This document shows, one piece after another, positions 1 to 5,808 of a stretch of DNA of 6,875 nt (position 1 is its first letter; every line of letters begins with the position of its first letter). The notes below the pieces were generated by a model. The model had not been told where the DNA came from. It ran no database searches and was given only the letters and a program-made list of their open reading frames with translations. This DNA comes from Pseudomonadota bacterium (lineage in GTDB: Bacteria > Myxococcota_A > Polyangia > Polyangiales > Polyangiaceae): positions 1 to 6,875 of the forward strand of contig JAEYOT010000884.1 in assembly GCA_023411445.1 (NCBI GenBank), in the 5' to 3' direction. The position numbers and the translations under genes were made by a program.

Positions 1-1
1 C

Positions 2-451
2 TACCCGGATCACTTCGACTTGGCTCGAGAGGTATTGGCCGGTATCGCAGCGCTCTCTGCGCGCTACCCGAACGAGGTGGACGTCAGCGCGGCGGTGTGG
101 GCGGGCTTCTCGCAAGGCGCGATTCACGGCGCGCTCGTGACGGTGCTGTACCCGCAGCAGTTTCCGCGCGCGGCGCTGGTGGAAGGCGGCAACGGCTTCT
201 TCGACGAGTGGTCGCCGTACGCGGCTCGCAAGTATGCGCGCGGCGGCGGCCAGCGGGTACTATTTGGCTGCGGTTCGCGCTATTGCGTGCGCACCGCACA
301 GCGCTGCGCCGGGTTTCTGGCGAAGACGGGGGTGCAAACGCGCGTCGCTCACGCGGAGGGCGCAGGGCACAGCTACGGCCCCGCGATGGAGCGGCGCCTA
401 CGCGAGCAATTTGAATGGCTGGTGGCGGGCGACGCGCGCTGGACGCGCTAA
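2..451 (+). CDS. Alpha/beta hydrolase-like protein, 3' part (5' end outside window)
   Basis: The reading frame is open from the first bases of the window to the TAA at 449-451, so the gene begins upstream and about 149 C-terminal residues are visible. A nucleophile elbow GFSQG places the candidate catalytic Ser at 110-112, followed by a small-residue helix as in alpha/beta hydrolases. A candidate catalytic His lies at 368-370 in GAGHSYG. Where many hydrolases carry the acid residue on the loop after strand 7, this protein has CGSRYC, two Cys around a short loop, so the acid is either elsewhere or absent. The end (FEWLVAGDARW) resembles what I recall of a myxobacterial alpha/beta hydrolase group, but that is memory, not a search. 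Substrate unknown; an esterase or peptidase-like role is inference. The only visible neighbour converges on it from the other strand after 19 bp. TTG at 20 is internal, not the true start. Confidence 0.8.
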   Translation, partial: YPDHFDLAREVLAGIAALSARYPNEVDVSAAVWAGFSQGAIHGALVTVLYPQQFPRAALVEGGNGFFDEWSPYAARKYARGGGQRVLFGCGSRYCVRTAQRCAGFLAKTGVQTRVAHAEGAGHSYGPAMERRLREQFEWLVAGDARWTR

Positions 452-470
452 CGCTAGACGCCGCGCCGGC

Positions 471-758
471 TCAGATCCGCTTAGCGGGGCCTTCGATGTC
501 CTCGAAGTACGTCGCCAAAAACTCGGTGACCACAGCGCGAGCTTCGAGCGAGAGGTGCCGCTCGTCCACGACGCGTGGCTCCTCCCCCGGACCACTGCGC
601 AGCTCGAACGTCCCTAGACCATCCCCCTCGCGCCAAATGCCGAAAGTATCGCCGCCAACGCGCTTGATCGTGTAAGCGTCGCCACGGATCGTTTTGGTCC
701 AAGCGGGCGCAGGTGCCTCAGTGGGCGGCCAGGGTTGGGAGGCTCGACGGGGTTCCAT
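471..758 (-). CDS. Hypothetical small protein (95 aa)
   Basis: The gene runs from ATG (756-758 on the complement) to TGA (471-473). I do not recognise the family. The first ~22 residues are rich in Pro, Ala and Trp and look disordered. Residues ~24-60 read as alternating beta strands, with YTIKRVGGDTFGIWREGDGL in the middle, and residues ~65-88 look like one amphipathic helix (SLEARAVVTEFLATYFEDI). There is no signal peptide, membrane segment or cysteine, so it is probably a small cytoplasmic protein. No clear Shine-Dalgarno sequence precedes the ATG, but no better in-frame start is seen upstream. It converges on the hydrolase gene (19 bp gap) and is divergent from the next small gene, with which it shares a 92-bp intergenic region. 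Codon use has the same strong GC bias as the neighbours, which supports a real gene over the overlapping frames. Confidence 0.6.
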   Translation of the reverse strand: MEPRRASQPWPPTEAPAPAWTKTIRGDAYTIKRVGGDTFGIWREGDGLGTFELRSGPGEEPRVVDERHLSLEARAVVTEFLATYFEDIEGPAKRI

Positions 759-775
759 GACATCTGGAAAGCAAA

Positions 776-837
776 GCTCATGCTCAGCAGGATGAGCCGC
801 GCGGATTCCAACCCGACCGATTGCTGACCGCGCGGAT
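776..837. repeat. Short inverted and direct repeats in divergent intergenic region
   Basis: The gap between the two divergent small genes holds a 6-bp inverted repeat, GCTCAT (776-781) and ATGAGC (792-797), separated by 10 nt. It also holds a 10-bp direct repeat CCGCGCGGAT at 797-806 and 828-837, 31 bp apart (about three helical turns), each copy containing the palindrome CCGCGCGG. The layout could be an operator region for one or both genes. In DNA this GC-rich, repeats of this size also arise by chance, so confidence is low. No convincing -10/-35 pair is visible. Confidence 0.25.
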
Positions 838-841
838 GGAG
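838..841 (+). promoter_or_regulatory. Shine-Dalgarno GGAG deciding the start at 851
   Basis: GGAG lies 9 nt before the ATG at 851. The alternative in-frame starts at 821 (TTG) and 836 (ATG) have no purine-rich sequence at a suitable distance. This favours 851 as the start of the small gene. Confidence 0.45.
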
Positions 842-850
842 CTAGCGTCC

Positions 851-1138
851 ATGGTGATTGCTCCCTCCGTTCGCGCGACCATCGACGGCTGGATCAGCGA
901 GGCCCCCGAGCTTCGTCGCATCGAAACCGAACCGCTCGCCAACGACGCCTGGGAAATCCGCGCCATCGAGGACGGTCAGGTCGTGTTCGAGTACGCCGAG
1001 GTCGACAGCGACGAGCCAGTGCTGTTCCGGCTGGCGGTGTGGTGCGAGCAGCACACGCAGCAGCCGCTCAAGCCACTCGCGAAGACGGTAGCGCGCGAGG
1101 TCAGAAGCCGGCTTCGAGGCCCACGCTCGGCAGGATAA
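851..1138 (+). CDS. Hypothetical small protein (95 aa)
   Basis: The best start is ATG 851, with GGAG 9 nt upstream; ATG 836 or TTG 821 would add 5 or 10 residues. The stop is TAA at 1136-1138. I do not recognise the family. The N-terminal part (VRATIDGWISEAPELRRIET) looks helical. It is followed by strand-like EIRAIEDGQVVFEYAEVD and a C-terminal helix containing RLAVWCEQH, with a basic tail (AREVRSRLRG). There is one Cys and no signal peptide or membrane segment, so the product is probably cytoplasmic. The codons are strongly GC-biased at the third position, as expected for a real gene here. Its last 38 bp overlap the 3' end of the convergent receptor gene. The frame could in principle be an antisense shadow only in that short overlap; most of it lies outside any other gene. 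Confidence 0.6.
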   Translation: MVIAPSVRATIDGWISEAPELRRIETEPLANDAWEIRAIEDGQVVFEYAEVDSDEPVLFRLAVWCEQHTQQPLKPLAKTVAREVRSRLRGPRSAG

Positions 1139-3386
1139 CGGGGCCGGCGCTGCGCTCGCGGCAAACCTCACCGCAGTCCAAGCGAACCACCTCGCGCGTG
1201 GAGGTGGCGTTCAAGATCTCCGCGATGATGGCCCAGTAGCCACGCTGGCCCCAGCGGAAGCGCTTCTCCGCGCGCAGATCCAAGCGAAAGAAAGGCGAGC
1301 CGCGCCGGTCGGACGTAAAATGTGGCGAGCCTTCCAGGTTCAGCTCGGGGACTCCAGAGTAGAGCACCGAGCGGGCGCCGGCGCGAAAGCCCGGGCTGAT
1401 CTCGTAGCTGAGCGCCGCCTGGAGCACGTGCGTGCGATCGAAGCCGGAGGGACCTTCATAGTCACCGCGCGCATGCTCCGAGCGTGAGAGCGTGTACGAG
1501 AGCAAGCCACCGAGGCGCTTGGTCACTGGCCTGGTCAGCTGCAGCTCCAAGCCGGCGGAGGACAGGTTCGCACGCCGGTCGAGCGCGCTGGCATCGATGG
1601 TGAAATCCCTGGCGCCGCCCAGCGGGTCCATCGCGTTGAAGTACCCGGCGCGGTACACGGTGACCGAGCCGGCCAAGTCCCACGGCAGCTTGAGCTTCAG
1701 CCCGGAGCTGTACTGCAGCGCCCACTGTAGCCCCTGCTTCAGCTCTGCCACCTGCGCGCCCGGAACCTGCGCCGAGTAGCTCGGTCGCTGGTGCGCGAGG
1801 CCCAGCGACTGCTCGATCCGCACGCGACGGCTGAGCTGGTACGCAGCGGAGATGCGCGGGTCCACCCCGACCTTCGTCGTGCCCTGCGATGAATAGACAT
1901 CCGCGCGCAGCCCGGGTGCCACCTGAATGCCGGTCGCCGGCTCGAGCTGCAGCCCGACGTAGCTGCCGCCGGTGACGTCCGTGCGGGCCGGAAAGAGCCG
2001 CGAGTAGTCTGGGAAGTCCAGGTTGTTGCCGTCGGCTTCCAGCCCGAAGCGATCTACCCGACCGTCGAGCCCCACGTGCAAGGTGGTGCGCGGCGCCAAG
2101 CGCTGGCTCAGCTCGCTTCGGACACGCAGCGACTGATCCGTGACGACGCTGGAGTACTCGCTGGCCCCCGCCGCGCGGTCGGCGCCGCCAGTCACGGCCA
2201 CGCGCAGGGCTCCCCCCTCCAGCTTGCGGTCCCACCGCAGGTCCACCCGGTGAAAGCTGAGCGCTGCGCCGCTGTTGTAAGCGGCCTGAGGCGCGCGAAA
2301 CAGATCGTAGCCGCCGAAGGCGAGCACGCTGAGCGCGTCGCGGCGACCTAGCGGATAGCTCGCCTGCAGCTGGTAGTCCCAGTAGCTCAGCTCCGCGTCG
2401 CTCAGCAGTGAAAGTACCAAGCCGGTGTACGAGTAGCGGCCCGCCACGCGCACGCCGCTGCTGCCGCACTCGTGCTCGTCAGCAAACGGACCGCTCTCGA
2501 CAGCGCCACCGGCGTCGATCGCGCGAACGTTCACCTCGCCGGTCACGCGGCACTGCAGCGGCTCGCCAGTCACGGCGACGATCGGCCCCGCGAAGCGTCC
2601 GAACTGAGCCGGCGCCGCGCCCGCGTGCAGCTCGACCGAACGAATGAAGCTCGGGTGAACGACCGAGGGCCCGAAGAACGCGTGGTACAGGAGCGGGATA
2701 TCGACGCCGTCGAAGAAGAAGCCTACGTTCGCTGGCGGTGCCCCGCGGATGAAGAACGCCGGCAAGCCGGAGACGATCGGTACCACGCCGGGCTGAGCCT
2801 CGATCGCGCGCAGCGGATCGCCAAAGCTGCCCGGCAGCGCGCGCGTTTCTCGGCGTGTCAGCACGACCGAGCCGGGCGGTCGGCGCTCACCTTCAACGGT
2901 GATTTCGAGCGGCTCGCTGGGCGTGTGCACCGGCCCCGCTGGCGGCACGCTACCGTCGACCCCGCTGGAGGGGGAAGGCGGCACGTCCGGCTCAGGCTCC
3001 GGCTCGGGCGGCACGAAGCGCACGGCGTAGCGGATGCGAGCTGCCACGGGACGGCCGCCGCGGCGCGCCGCCTCGAAACGCCACTGCTCAGCCGCCGCGA
3101 CCGCAGCCTCCCGAAACGGTGCGTCGCCGGACAGCGCCGTCGCGCTCACGACCTCGCCATGCGCATCGACCACGAGCTCGAGCTCCACGCTCGCCTCGCC
3201 GCTCTCCCCTTCCGGATAGCTGAGCGGTGTGGACAGCGGCCGGGGCGGCACGATCTCCGGCGTCGCCGCGCGCTCCCCCGCCCCAGCTTCAGCGTCTGCG
3301 GCTTGGGCGCGGAGTTGCGCAGGCCCGAGAAGCGTGGCTAGTAGTAGTGGCCGTGCTGTCCGACGAGAGATGATCCGAGTAAGCAT
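1101..3386 (-). CDS. TonB-dependent outer-membrane receptor with N-terminal TonB C-terminal-like domain
   Basis: The predicted product is 761 aa, taken from ATG 3384-3386. The frame stays open to a GTG at 3449, but only 3386 puts a signal peptide at the N-terminus (basic MLTRIISRRTAR, then a hydrophobic stretch, cleavage after RAQA near 29). Residues ~50-125 match the TonB C-terminal domain: a YP motif, WRF, G-x-PV and a closing F. A Pro/Glu linker follows (~126-159), then a TonB-box-like LEITVEGERR (160-169). The plug (~170-275) includes FFIRGAPPANVGFFFDGV, and the beta-barrel runs to the terminal Phe (LPSVGLEAGF) typical of outer-membrane proteins. Cys pairs 279/307 and 738/742 could form disulfides. 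By family it is an outer-membrane active transporter of large or scarce ligands; the ligand here is unknown. The fused TonB domain is in the periplasm without a membrane anchor, so it is not a complete TonB. The divergent neighbour is a lipoprotein 45 bp away. No strong Shine-Dalgarno is visible. Confidence 0.9.
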   Translation of the reverse strand: MLTRIISRRTARPLLLATLLGPAQLRAQAADAEAGAGERAATPEIVPPRPLSTPLSYPEGESGEASVELELVVDAHGEVVSATALSGDAPFREAAVAAAEQWRFEAARRGGRPVAARIRYAVRFVPPEPEPEPDVPPSPSSGVDGSVPPAGPVHTPSEPLEITVEGERRPPGSVVLTRRETRALPGSFGDPLRAIEAQPGVVPIVSGLPAFFIRGAPPANVGFFFDGVDIPLLYHAFFGPSVVHPSFIRSVELHAGAAPAQFGRFAGPIVAVTGEPLQCRVTGEVNVRAIDAGGAVESGPFADEHECGSSGVRVAGRYSYTGLVLSLLSDAELSYWDYQLQASYPLGRRDALSVLAFGGYDLFRAPQAAYNSGAALSFHRVDLRWDRKLEGGALRVAVTGGADRAAGASEYSSVVTDQSLRVRSELSQRLAPRTTLHVGLDGRVDRFGLEADGNNLDFPDYSRLFPARTDVTGGSYVGLQLEPATGIQVAPGLRADVYSSQGTTKVGVDPRISAAYQLSRRVRIEQSLGLAHQRPSYSAQVPGAQVAELKQGLQWALQYSSGLKLKLPWDLAGSVTVYRAGYFNAMDPLGGARDFTIDASALDRRANLSSAGLELQLTRPVTKRLGGLLSYTLSRSEHARGDYEGPSGFDRTHVLQAALSYEISPGFRAGARSVLYSGVPELNLEGSPHFTSDRRGSPFFRLDLRAEKRFRWGQRGYWAIIAEILNATSTREVVRLDCGEVCRERSAGPVILPSVGLEAGF

Positions 3387-3397
3387 TACGTTCGGGC

Positions 3398-3428
3398 GTA
3401 CCCAGCGCTCGGCCGCTGTACCCGTACC
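3398..3428. promoter_or_regulatory. GTACCC repeats in the 45-bp divergent gap (possible operator)
   Basis: The gap between the receptor start and the lipoprotein start contains GTACCC at 3398-3403 and again at 3418-3423, 20 bp apart, followed directly by GTACC at 3424-3428. Between the first two copies lie AGCG (3404-3407) and CGCT (3414-3417) as an inverted repeat around 6 nt. The gap is too short for two separate, non-overlapping sigma-70 promoters, and no clear -10 box is visible. Promoter elements must extend into one or both coding regions. A shared operator is inference. Confidence 0.3.
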
Positions 3429-3431
3429 ACC

Positions 3432-5156
3432 ATGAGCCGCCTCGCGCACGATCAGAAATCGCGGCTCCCGCTGCTGCTCTCACTTCTGGGCGCCGTGGGC
3501 TGCGACATCGTGCAGGGCTTTCAGGACGCGGGGAATGCGCTGTTTCCCGAGCAGAGCACGCACCTGGCCGCGCCGGGAGTGCGCATCGCGAGCGGTAATT
3601 TCCGGGAGCTCGGCTTGGTCGCCGGCTCGGAGCTGTACTTGCTGGCGCGCGCCGCGGACGACGACGGCACCGCCAAGCTCTACTCCATGCGCTACGCGGA
3701 CCCGCGCCCGTGCGAGCTCGAAGGCGTGCGGCAGCTGGCGGTCACGAACGACCGGAGCAGGAGCGCGCCCCTGTTCTCTTACTTCAGCGAGGACACGCGA
3801 CGCGGCACCCTCCGCTTCGCGGATGCGCGCTGCAACACCTACGAGCTCACGCTACAGGACGCCACGCTGCCCGTAGGTGAGACGAGCAAGGGCGTGGTCG
3901 TCTGGGCCGGCGACGAGCTGTGGCTGGCGATCCCCGAGACGGGCCAGCGTGAGCTCATCGCGGAAGAAGTGCGACAAGTCACGCGGGGTGCGTTCGGCCA
4001 GCGCATCGCCGTGCGCGCAGGCGGGAAGCTTCTGATGTTCGGCCCGGATTGGGAGCTCCAGGGTCGCTTCGGGGAGGACGTGCGCAGCGTGCTGCGCGCG
4101 AACGACGCCTTGTTCTATCTGGACGCGATCGGCGCTCATCGCGTCAGCGCCACGGGCGACGGCGCGCGGCTCGAGAGCACGCTGGTCGCCGAGGGGGGTT
4201 GCTCGCTGGGCACGCAAGACGGAAGGTGGGTCACGCTGCGCGCTCCGTGCGGCACGGAGGAAGCGCCCGAGGAAGGCCCGGTGCTCGCGGTCCTGACCAG
4301 CACCGGGCAGACTTTCACGCTGCCCTTCGACGCGGACCCCACCCAGCTTCGTCTCATGCCCGCGCGCGGTAGCAGCGGCCGTGATCCCCTCAGCGACCCG
4401 TTCTGGTTCTTCTATTTGCGCAGCGGCGCCACGGAAGAGTCCAGGGACACGCTCTACGTGCGAACGCCGGCCGGCGCCGAGCACGCGCTGGGCGCTCGCA
4501 GCACCTTGAGCCAGCTGCGCCTGCTCGAAGGACGCGACGCCAGCGGTGAGGACGCTCACGGCTACGCACTGATCGACGTCGAAGGGGAAGCGGGCCGCTA
4601 CATCTGGTGGAACGCCGCGGGCGAGACGGACGTCTTGGCCGAGCGCGCCCTGTGGCGCCCCGGGCGCTTGTTCATCGACTCCGACGGCACCATCGGTAAC
4701 CTGGCCATTGCATCGGGCAAGAGCCTGCAGGTGCTGGCCGAGCGCGTGCCCTGGCAGTACTTCGAGTACTGGGACAACACCGCGAGCTGGACCGTGCTGT
4801 TTCACGACGTGGAAGAGGACGGCCACGGTCGCCTCTCGGTAGTACCGACCACGCTCGACGCGCTCCAGTCCGCCGCGAACGCTCACCCGATCGAGCTACC
4901 GGAGCTCGCACAGGTGGCTGATCGCGCCATCGTGGCCGGCACCACCGCGCTGCACCAAGTGCTCTCCGGCGTGAGCTACTTGCAGGACTTCGATTTCACC
5001 AAGCGCACCGGCACCCTCGCGTACCGCAACTTGGAGCTGCGCTTCACGGCCACCATCAACACCGGCGTCTCGGACTATTTCGTCGCCAGCGACGAGCTAT
5101 TGTACGCCGTGCCTTACGGAAAGAACGCCGGCATCTGGCTGGTCGACGCGAAGTGA
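3432..5156 (+). CDS. Predicted lipoprotein, beta-propeller-like (574 aa)
   Basis: The gene runs from ATG 3432 to TGA at 5154-5156. The N-terminus has a basic stretch (MSRLAHDQKSR), a short hydrophobic core (LPLLLSLLG) and a lipobox-like AVGC with Cys24 as the predicted lipidated residue, so the product should be a membrane-anchored lipoprotein. I do not recognise the family. The mature part is rich in short beta-strand patterns recurring about every 35-45 residues, for example GDELWLAIPETGQREL, GGKLLMFGPDWELQGRFG and DALFYLDAIGAHRV. This suggests a beta-propeller or similar all-beta fold (inference). Mature Cys residues at 94, 134, 257 and 273 could form two disulfides. No catalytic motif is visible. 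It is divergent from the receptor gene across 45 bp, which suggests co-regulation and possibly a partner role in ligand capture. No Shine-Dalgarno precedes the ATG. Long frames on the opposite strand here are shadows. Confidence 0.85.
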   Translation: MSRLAHDQKSRLPLLLSLLGAVGCDIVQGFQDAGNALFPEQSTHLAAPGVRIASGNFRELGLVAGSELYLLARAADDDGTAKLYSMRYADPRPCELEGVRQLAVTNDRSRSAPLFSYFSEDTRRGTLRFADARCNTYELTLQDATLPVGETSKGVVVWAGDELWLAIPETGQRELIAEEVRQVTRGAFGQRIAVRAGGKLLMFGPDWELQGRFGEDVRSVLRANDALFYLDAIGAHRVSATGDGARLESTLVAEGGCSLGTQDGRWVTLRAPCGTEEAPEEGPVLAVLTSTGQTFTLPFDADPTQLRLMPARGSSGRDPLSDPFWFFYLRSGATEESRDTLYVRTPAGAEHALGARSTLSQLRLLEGRDASGEDAHGYALIDVEGEAGRYIWWNAAGETDVLAERALWRPGRLFIDSDGTIGNLAIASGKSLQVLAERVPWQYFEYWDNTASWTVLFHDVEEDGHGRLSVVPTTLDALQSAANAHPIELPELAQVADRAIVAGTTALHQVLSGVSYLQDFDFTKRTGTLAYRNLELRFTATINTGVSDYFVASDELLYAVPYGKNAGIWLVDAK

Positions 5157-5161
5157 GCGCA

Positions 5162-5191
5162 CGGCGAGAGCGCTGCGGAGCGCCCTCGCCG
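5162..5191. terminator. Hairpin between convergent genes (possible bidirectional terminator)
   Basis: A stem formed by 5162-5174 and 5179-5191 has 7 outer base pairs (C-GGCGAG with CTCGCC-G), one A/C mismatch, 5 inner pairs and a 4-nt GCGG loop. It begins 6 nt after the stop of the 574-residue lipoprotein gene and ends 12 nt before the stop of the convergent Cys-rich gene, so it can serve both. There is no T-tract on either side, so it is not a textbook intrinsic terminator. Confidence 0.55.
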
Positions 5192-5202
5192 CCTGACCAA
5201 GC

Positions 5203-5727
5203 TCAGTCGCAGCTTCGTTCCCAGTAGCAGCGCGTGTCGTCGCTCACGCACACGAAGCCGCCGGTGCTGCCGTCGCTGCAGATCACGCCGATCTCCAGCA
5301 GCGGTTGTCCGTTGCAGCCGTCAGCGACCGGGCACGGCGTGGTCTCGCGCGGCGGCACGCAGGTGGTGCTCCAAGCGCACTCACCGTCGTTCTCCCGGCC
5401 GCAGGTTTGCACGCGCTGCACCGTGTCGCCCGGACAAGCGACGTCCGGCCGCTCCGGGCATTCGCTCTCCGCGCAGGCCGTGTAGCTGACCGACCCGTCG
5501 CTGCGGCTCCAGTTGCAGTCGCTGCCTCCGCTGCCCTTGCACTCCAGCGTGGGCTCGCTCGACAGCGAAGAAGGCGGCGAGCTGCACTCCTCGAACGTGC
5601 ACTCACCCTTCACGATCAGCTGCTGCCGCTCTCCTTGGCCGTCAGGAGCTTGCGGCTCGCTCGTGCTGCCGCACGCCGTGAGCCAGATTGCCATCAAACT
5701 AGAAACGATCGCGATTGTTTGCTTCAT
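5203..5727 (-). CDS. Small cysteine-rich lipoprotein with three C-x-W modules (174 aa)
   Basis: The start is ATG 5725-5727, chosen because GGAGG (5734-5738) lies 6 nt upstream; the in-frame ATG at 5733 abuts that sequence and is unlikely. The stop is at 5203-5205. The signal peptide is MKQTIAIVSSLMAIWLTAC with a clear lipobox LTAC (lipidated Cys19). After a short Ser/Pro/Gln-rich stretch the mature protein has 16 Cys (43 to 173). They fall in three modules, each with Cys, then C-x(6-7)-C-x-W: CNW at 71-73, CAW at 117-119 and CYW at 167-169. The last two read C-x-W-x3-C. Eight disulfides are possible, so this is a compact, acidic exported protein. I do not recognise the family; a surface-binding or structural role is inference. 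It lies 81 nt downstream of another lipoprotein gene on the same strand and converges on the 574-residue lipoprotein gene. Confidence 0.85.
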   Translation of the reverse strand: MKQTIAIVSSLMAIWLTACGSTSEPQAPDGQGERQQLIVKGECTFEECSSPPSSLSSEPTLECKGSGGSDCNWSRSDGSVSYTACAESECPERPDVACPGDTVQRVQTCGRENDGECAWSTTCVPPRETTPCPVADGCNGQPLLEIGVICSDGSTGGFVCVSDDTRCYWERSCD

Positions 5728-5733
5728 GTTCAT

Positions 5734-5738
5734 CCTCC
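5734..5738 (-). promoter_or_regulatory. Shine-Dalgarno GGAGG of the Cys-rich lipoprotein gene
   Basis: On the complement the sequence reads GGAGG-ATGAAC-ATG. The 6-nt spacing to the second ATG (5727) is normal for translation initiation, whereas the first ATG (5733) directly touches the motif. This is the clearest ribosome-binding site in the window and fixes the start. Confidence 0.75.
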
Positions 5739-5755
5739 GCACACACCAATCCCTA

Positions 5756-5772
5756 CGCCTCGGAGTGAGGCG
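5756..5772. terminator. Perfect 6-bp hairpin CGCCTC-GGAGT-GAGGCG (terminator or leader structure)
   Basis: The arms CGCCTC (5756-5761) and GAGGCG (5767-5772) enclose a 5-nt loop. Read on the minus strand it lies 36 nt after the stop of the 231-residue lipoprotein gene and 17 nt before the GGAGG of the Cys-rich gene. It could therefore weaken read-through between the two genes or shape the leader of the second. No T-tract follows. Confidence 0.35.
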
Positions 5773-5786
5773 CAAAGCTCGCTTTG
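5773..5786. repeat. Palindrome CAAAGC-TC-GCTTTG
   Basis: A perfect 6-2-6 inverted repeat abuts the preceding hairpin in the 81-bp gap between the two minus-strand lipoprotein genes. A 2-nt loop is too tight for a good RNA hairpin, so a protein-binding site is more likely than a terminator if it has a role. It lies about 46-59 nt upstream of the Cys-rich gene's start codon, a plausible operator position. Confidence 0.35.
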
Positions 5787-5808
5787 GATCACTTGCGTGC
5801 GAGCCGCC

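Noticed and set aside
1462..2469. Minus-strand open frame (335 codons) inside the receptor gene, shifted frame
   Set aside because: The translation is Arg/Ala/Gly-rich with no domain. The receptor frame covers the same bases and gives a coherent beta-barrel.
2990..3012. Short GGCTCN tandem repeat in the receptor gene
   Set aside because: It simply encodes the Pro-Glu linker between the TonB-like domain and the TonB box; such linkers are common and not a separate element.
2472..3341. Plus-strand open frame (289 codons) opposite the receptor gene
   Set aside because: The Arg/Ala/His-rich translation is typical of an antisense shadow. The opposite strand encodes the TonB-like domain and plug with clear family motifs.
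3387..3449. Longer receptor start (GTG at 3449, 21 extra residues)
   Set aside because: It would place non-signal residues before the signal peptide and overlap the start of the divergent lipoprotein gene. ATG 3386 gives a normal N-terminus.
3852..4886. Long minus-strand open frame (344 codons) opposite the 574-residue lipoprotein gene
   Set aside because: It lies wholly inside a gene with a clear lipoprotein signal and sensible protein composition. Long antisense frames are expected in GC-rich DNA, and the translation has no signal, domain or recognisable motif.
5728..5775. Longer start for the Cys-rich lipoprotein (5775 or 5733)
   Set aside because: GGAGG at 5734-5738 is correctly spaced only for ATG 5727, and the extra residues would spoil the signal peptide.
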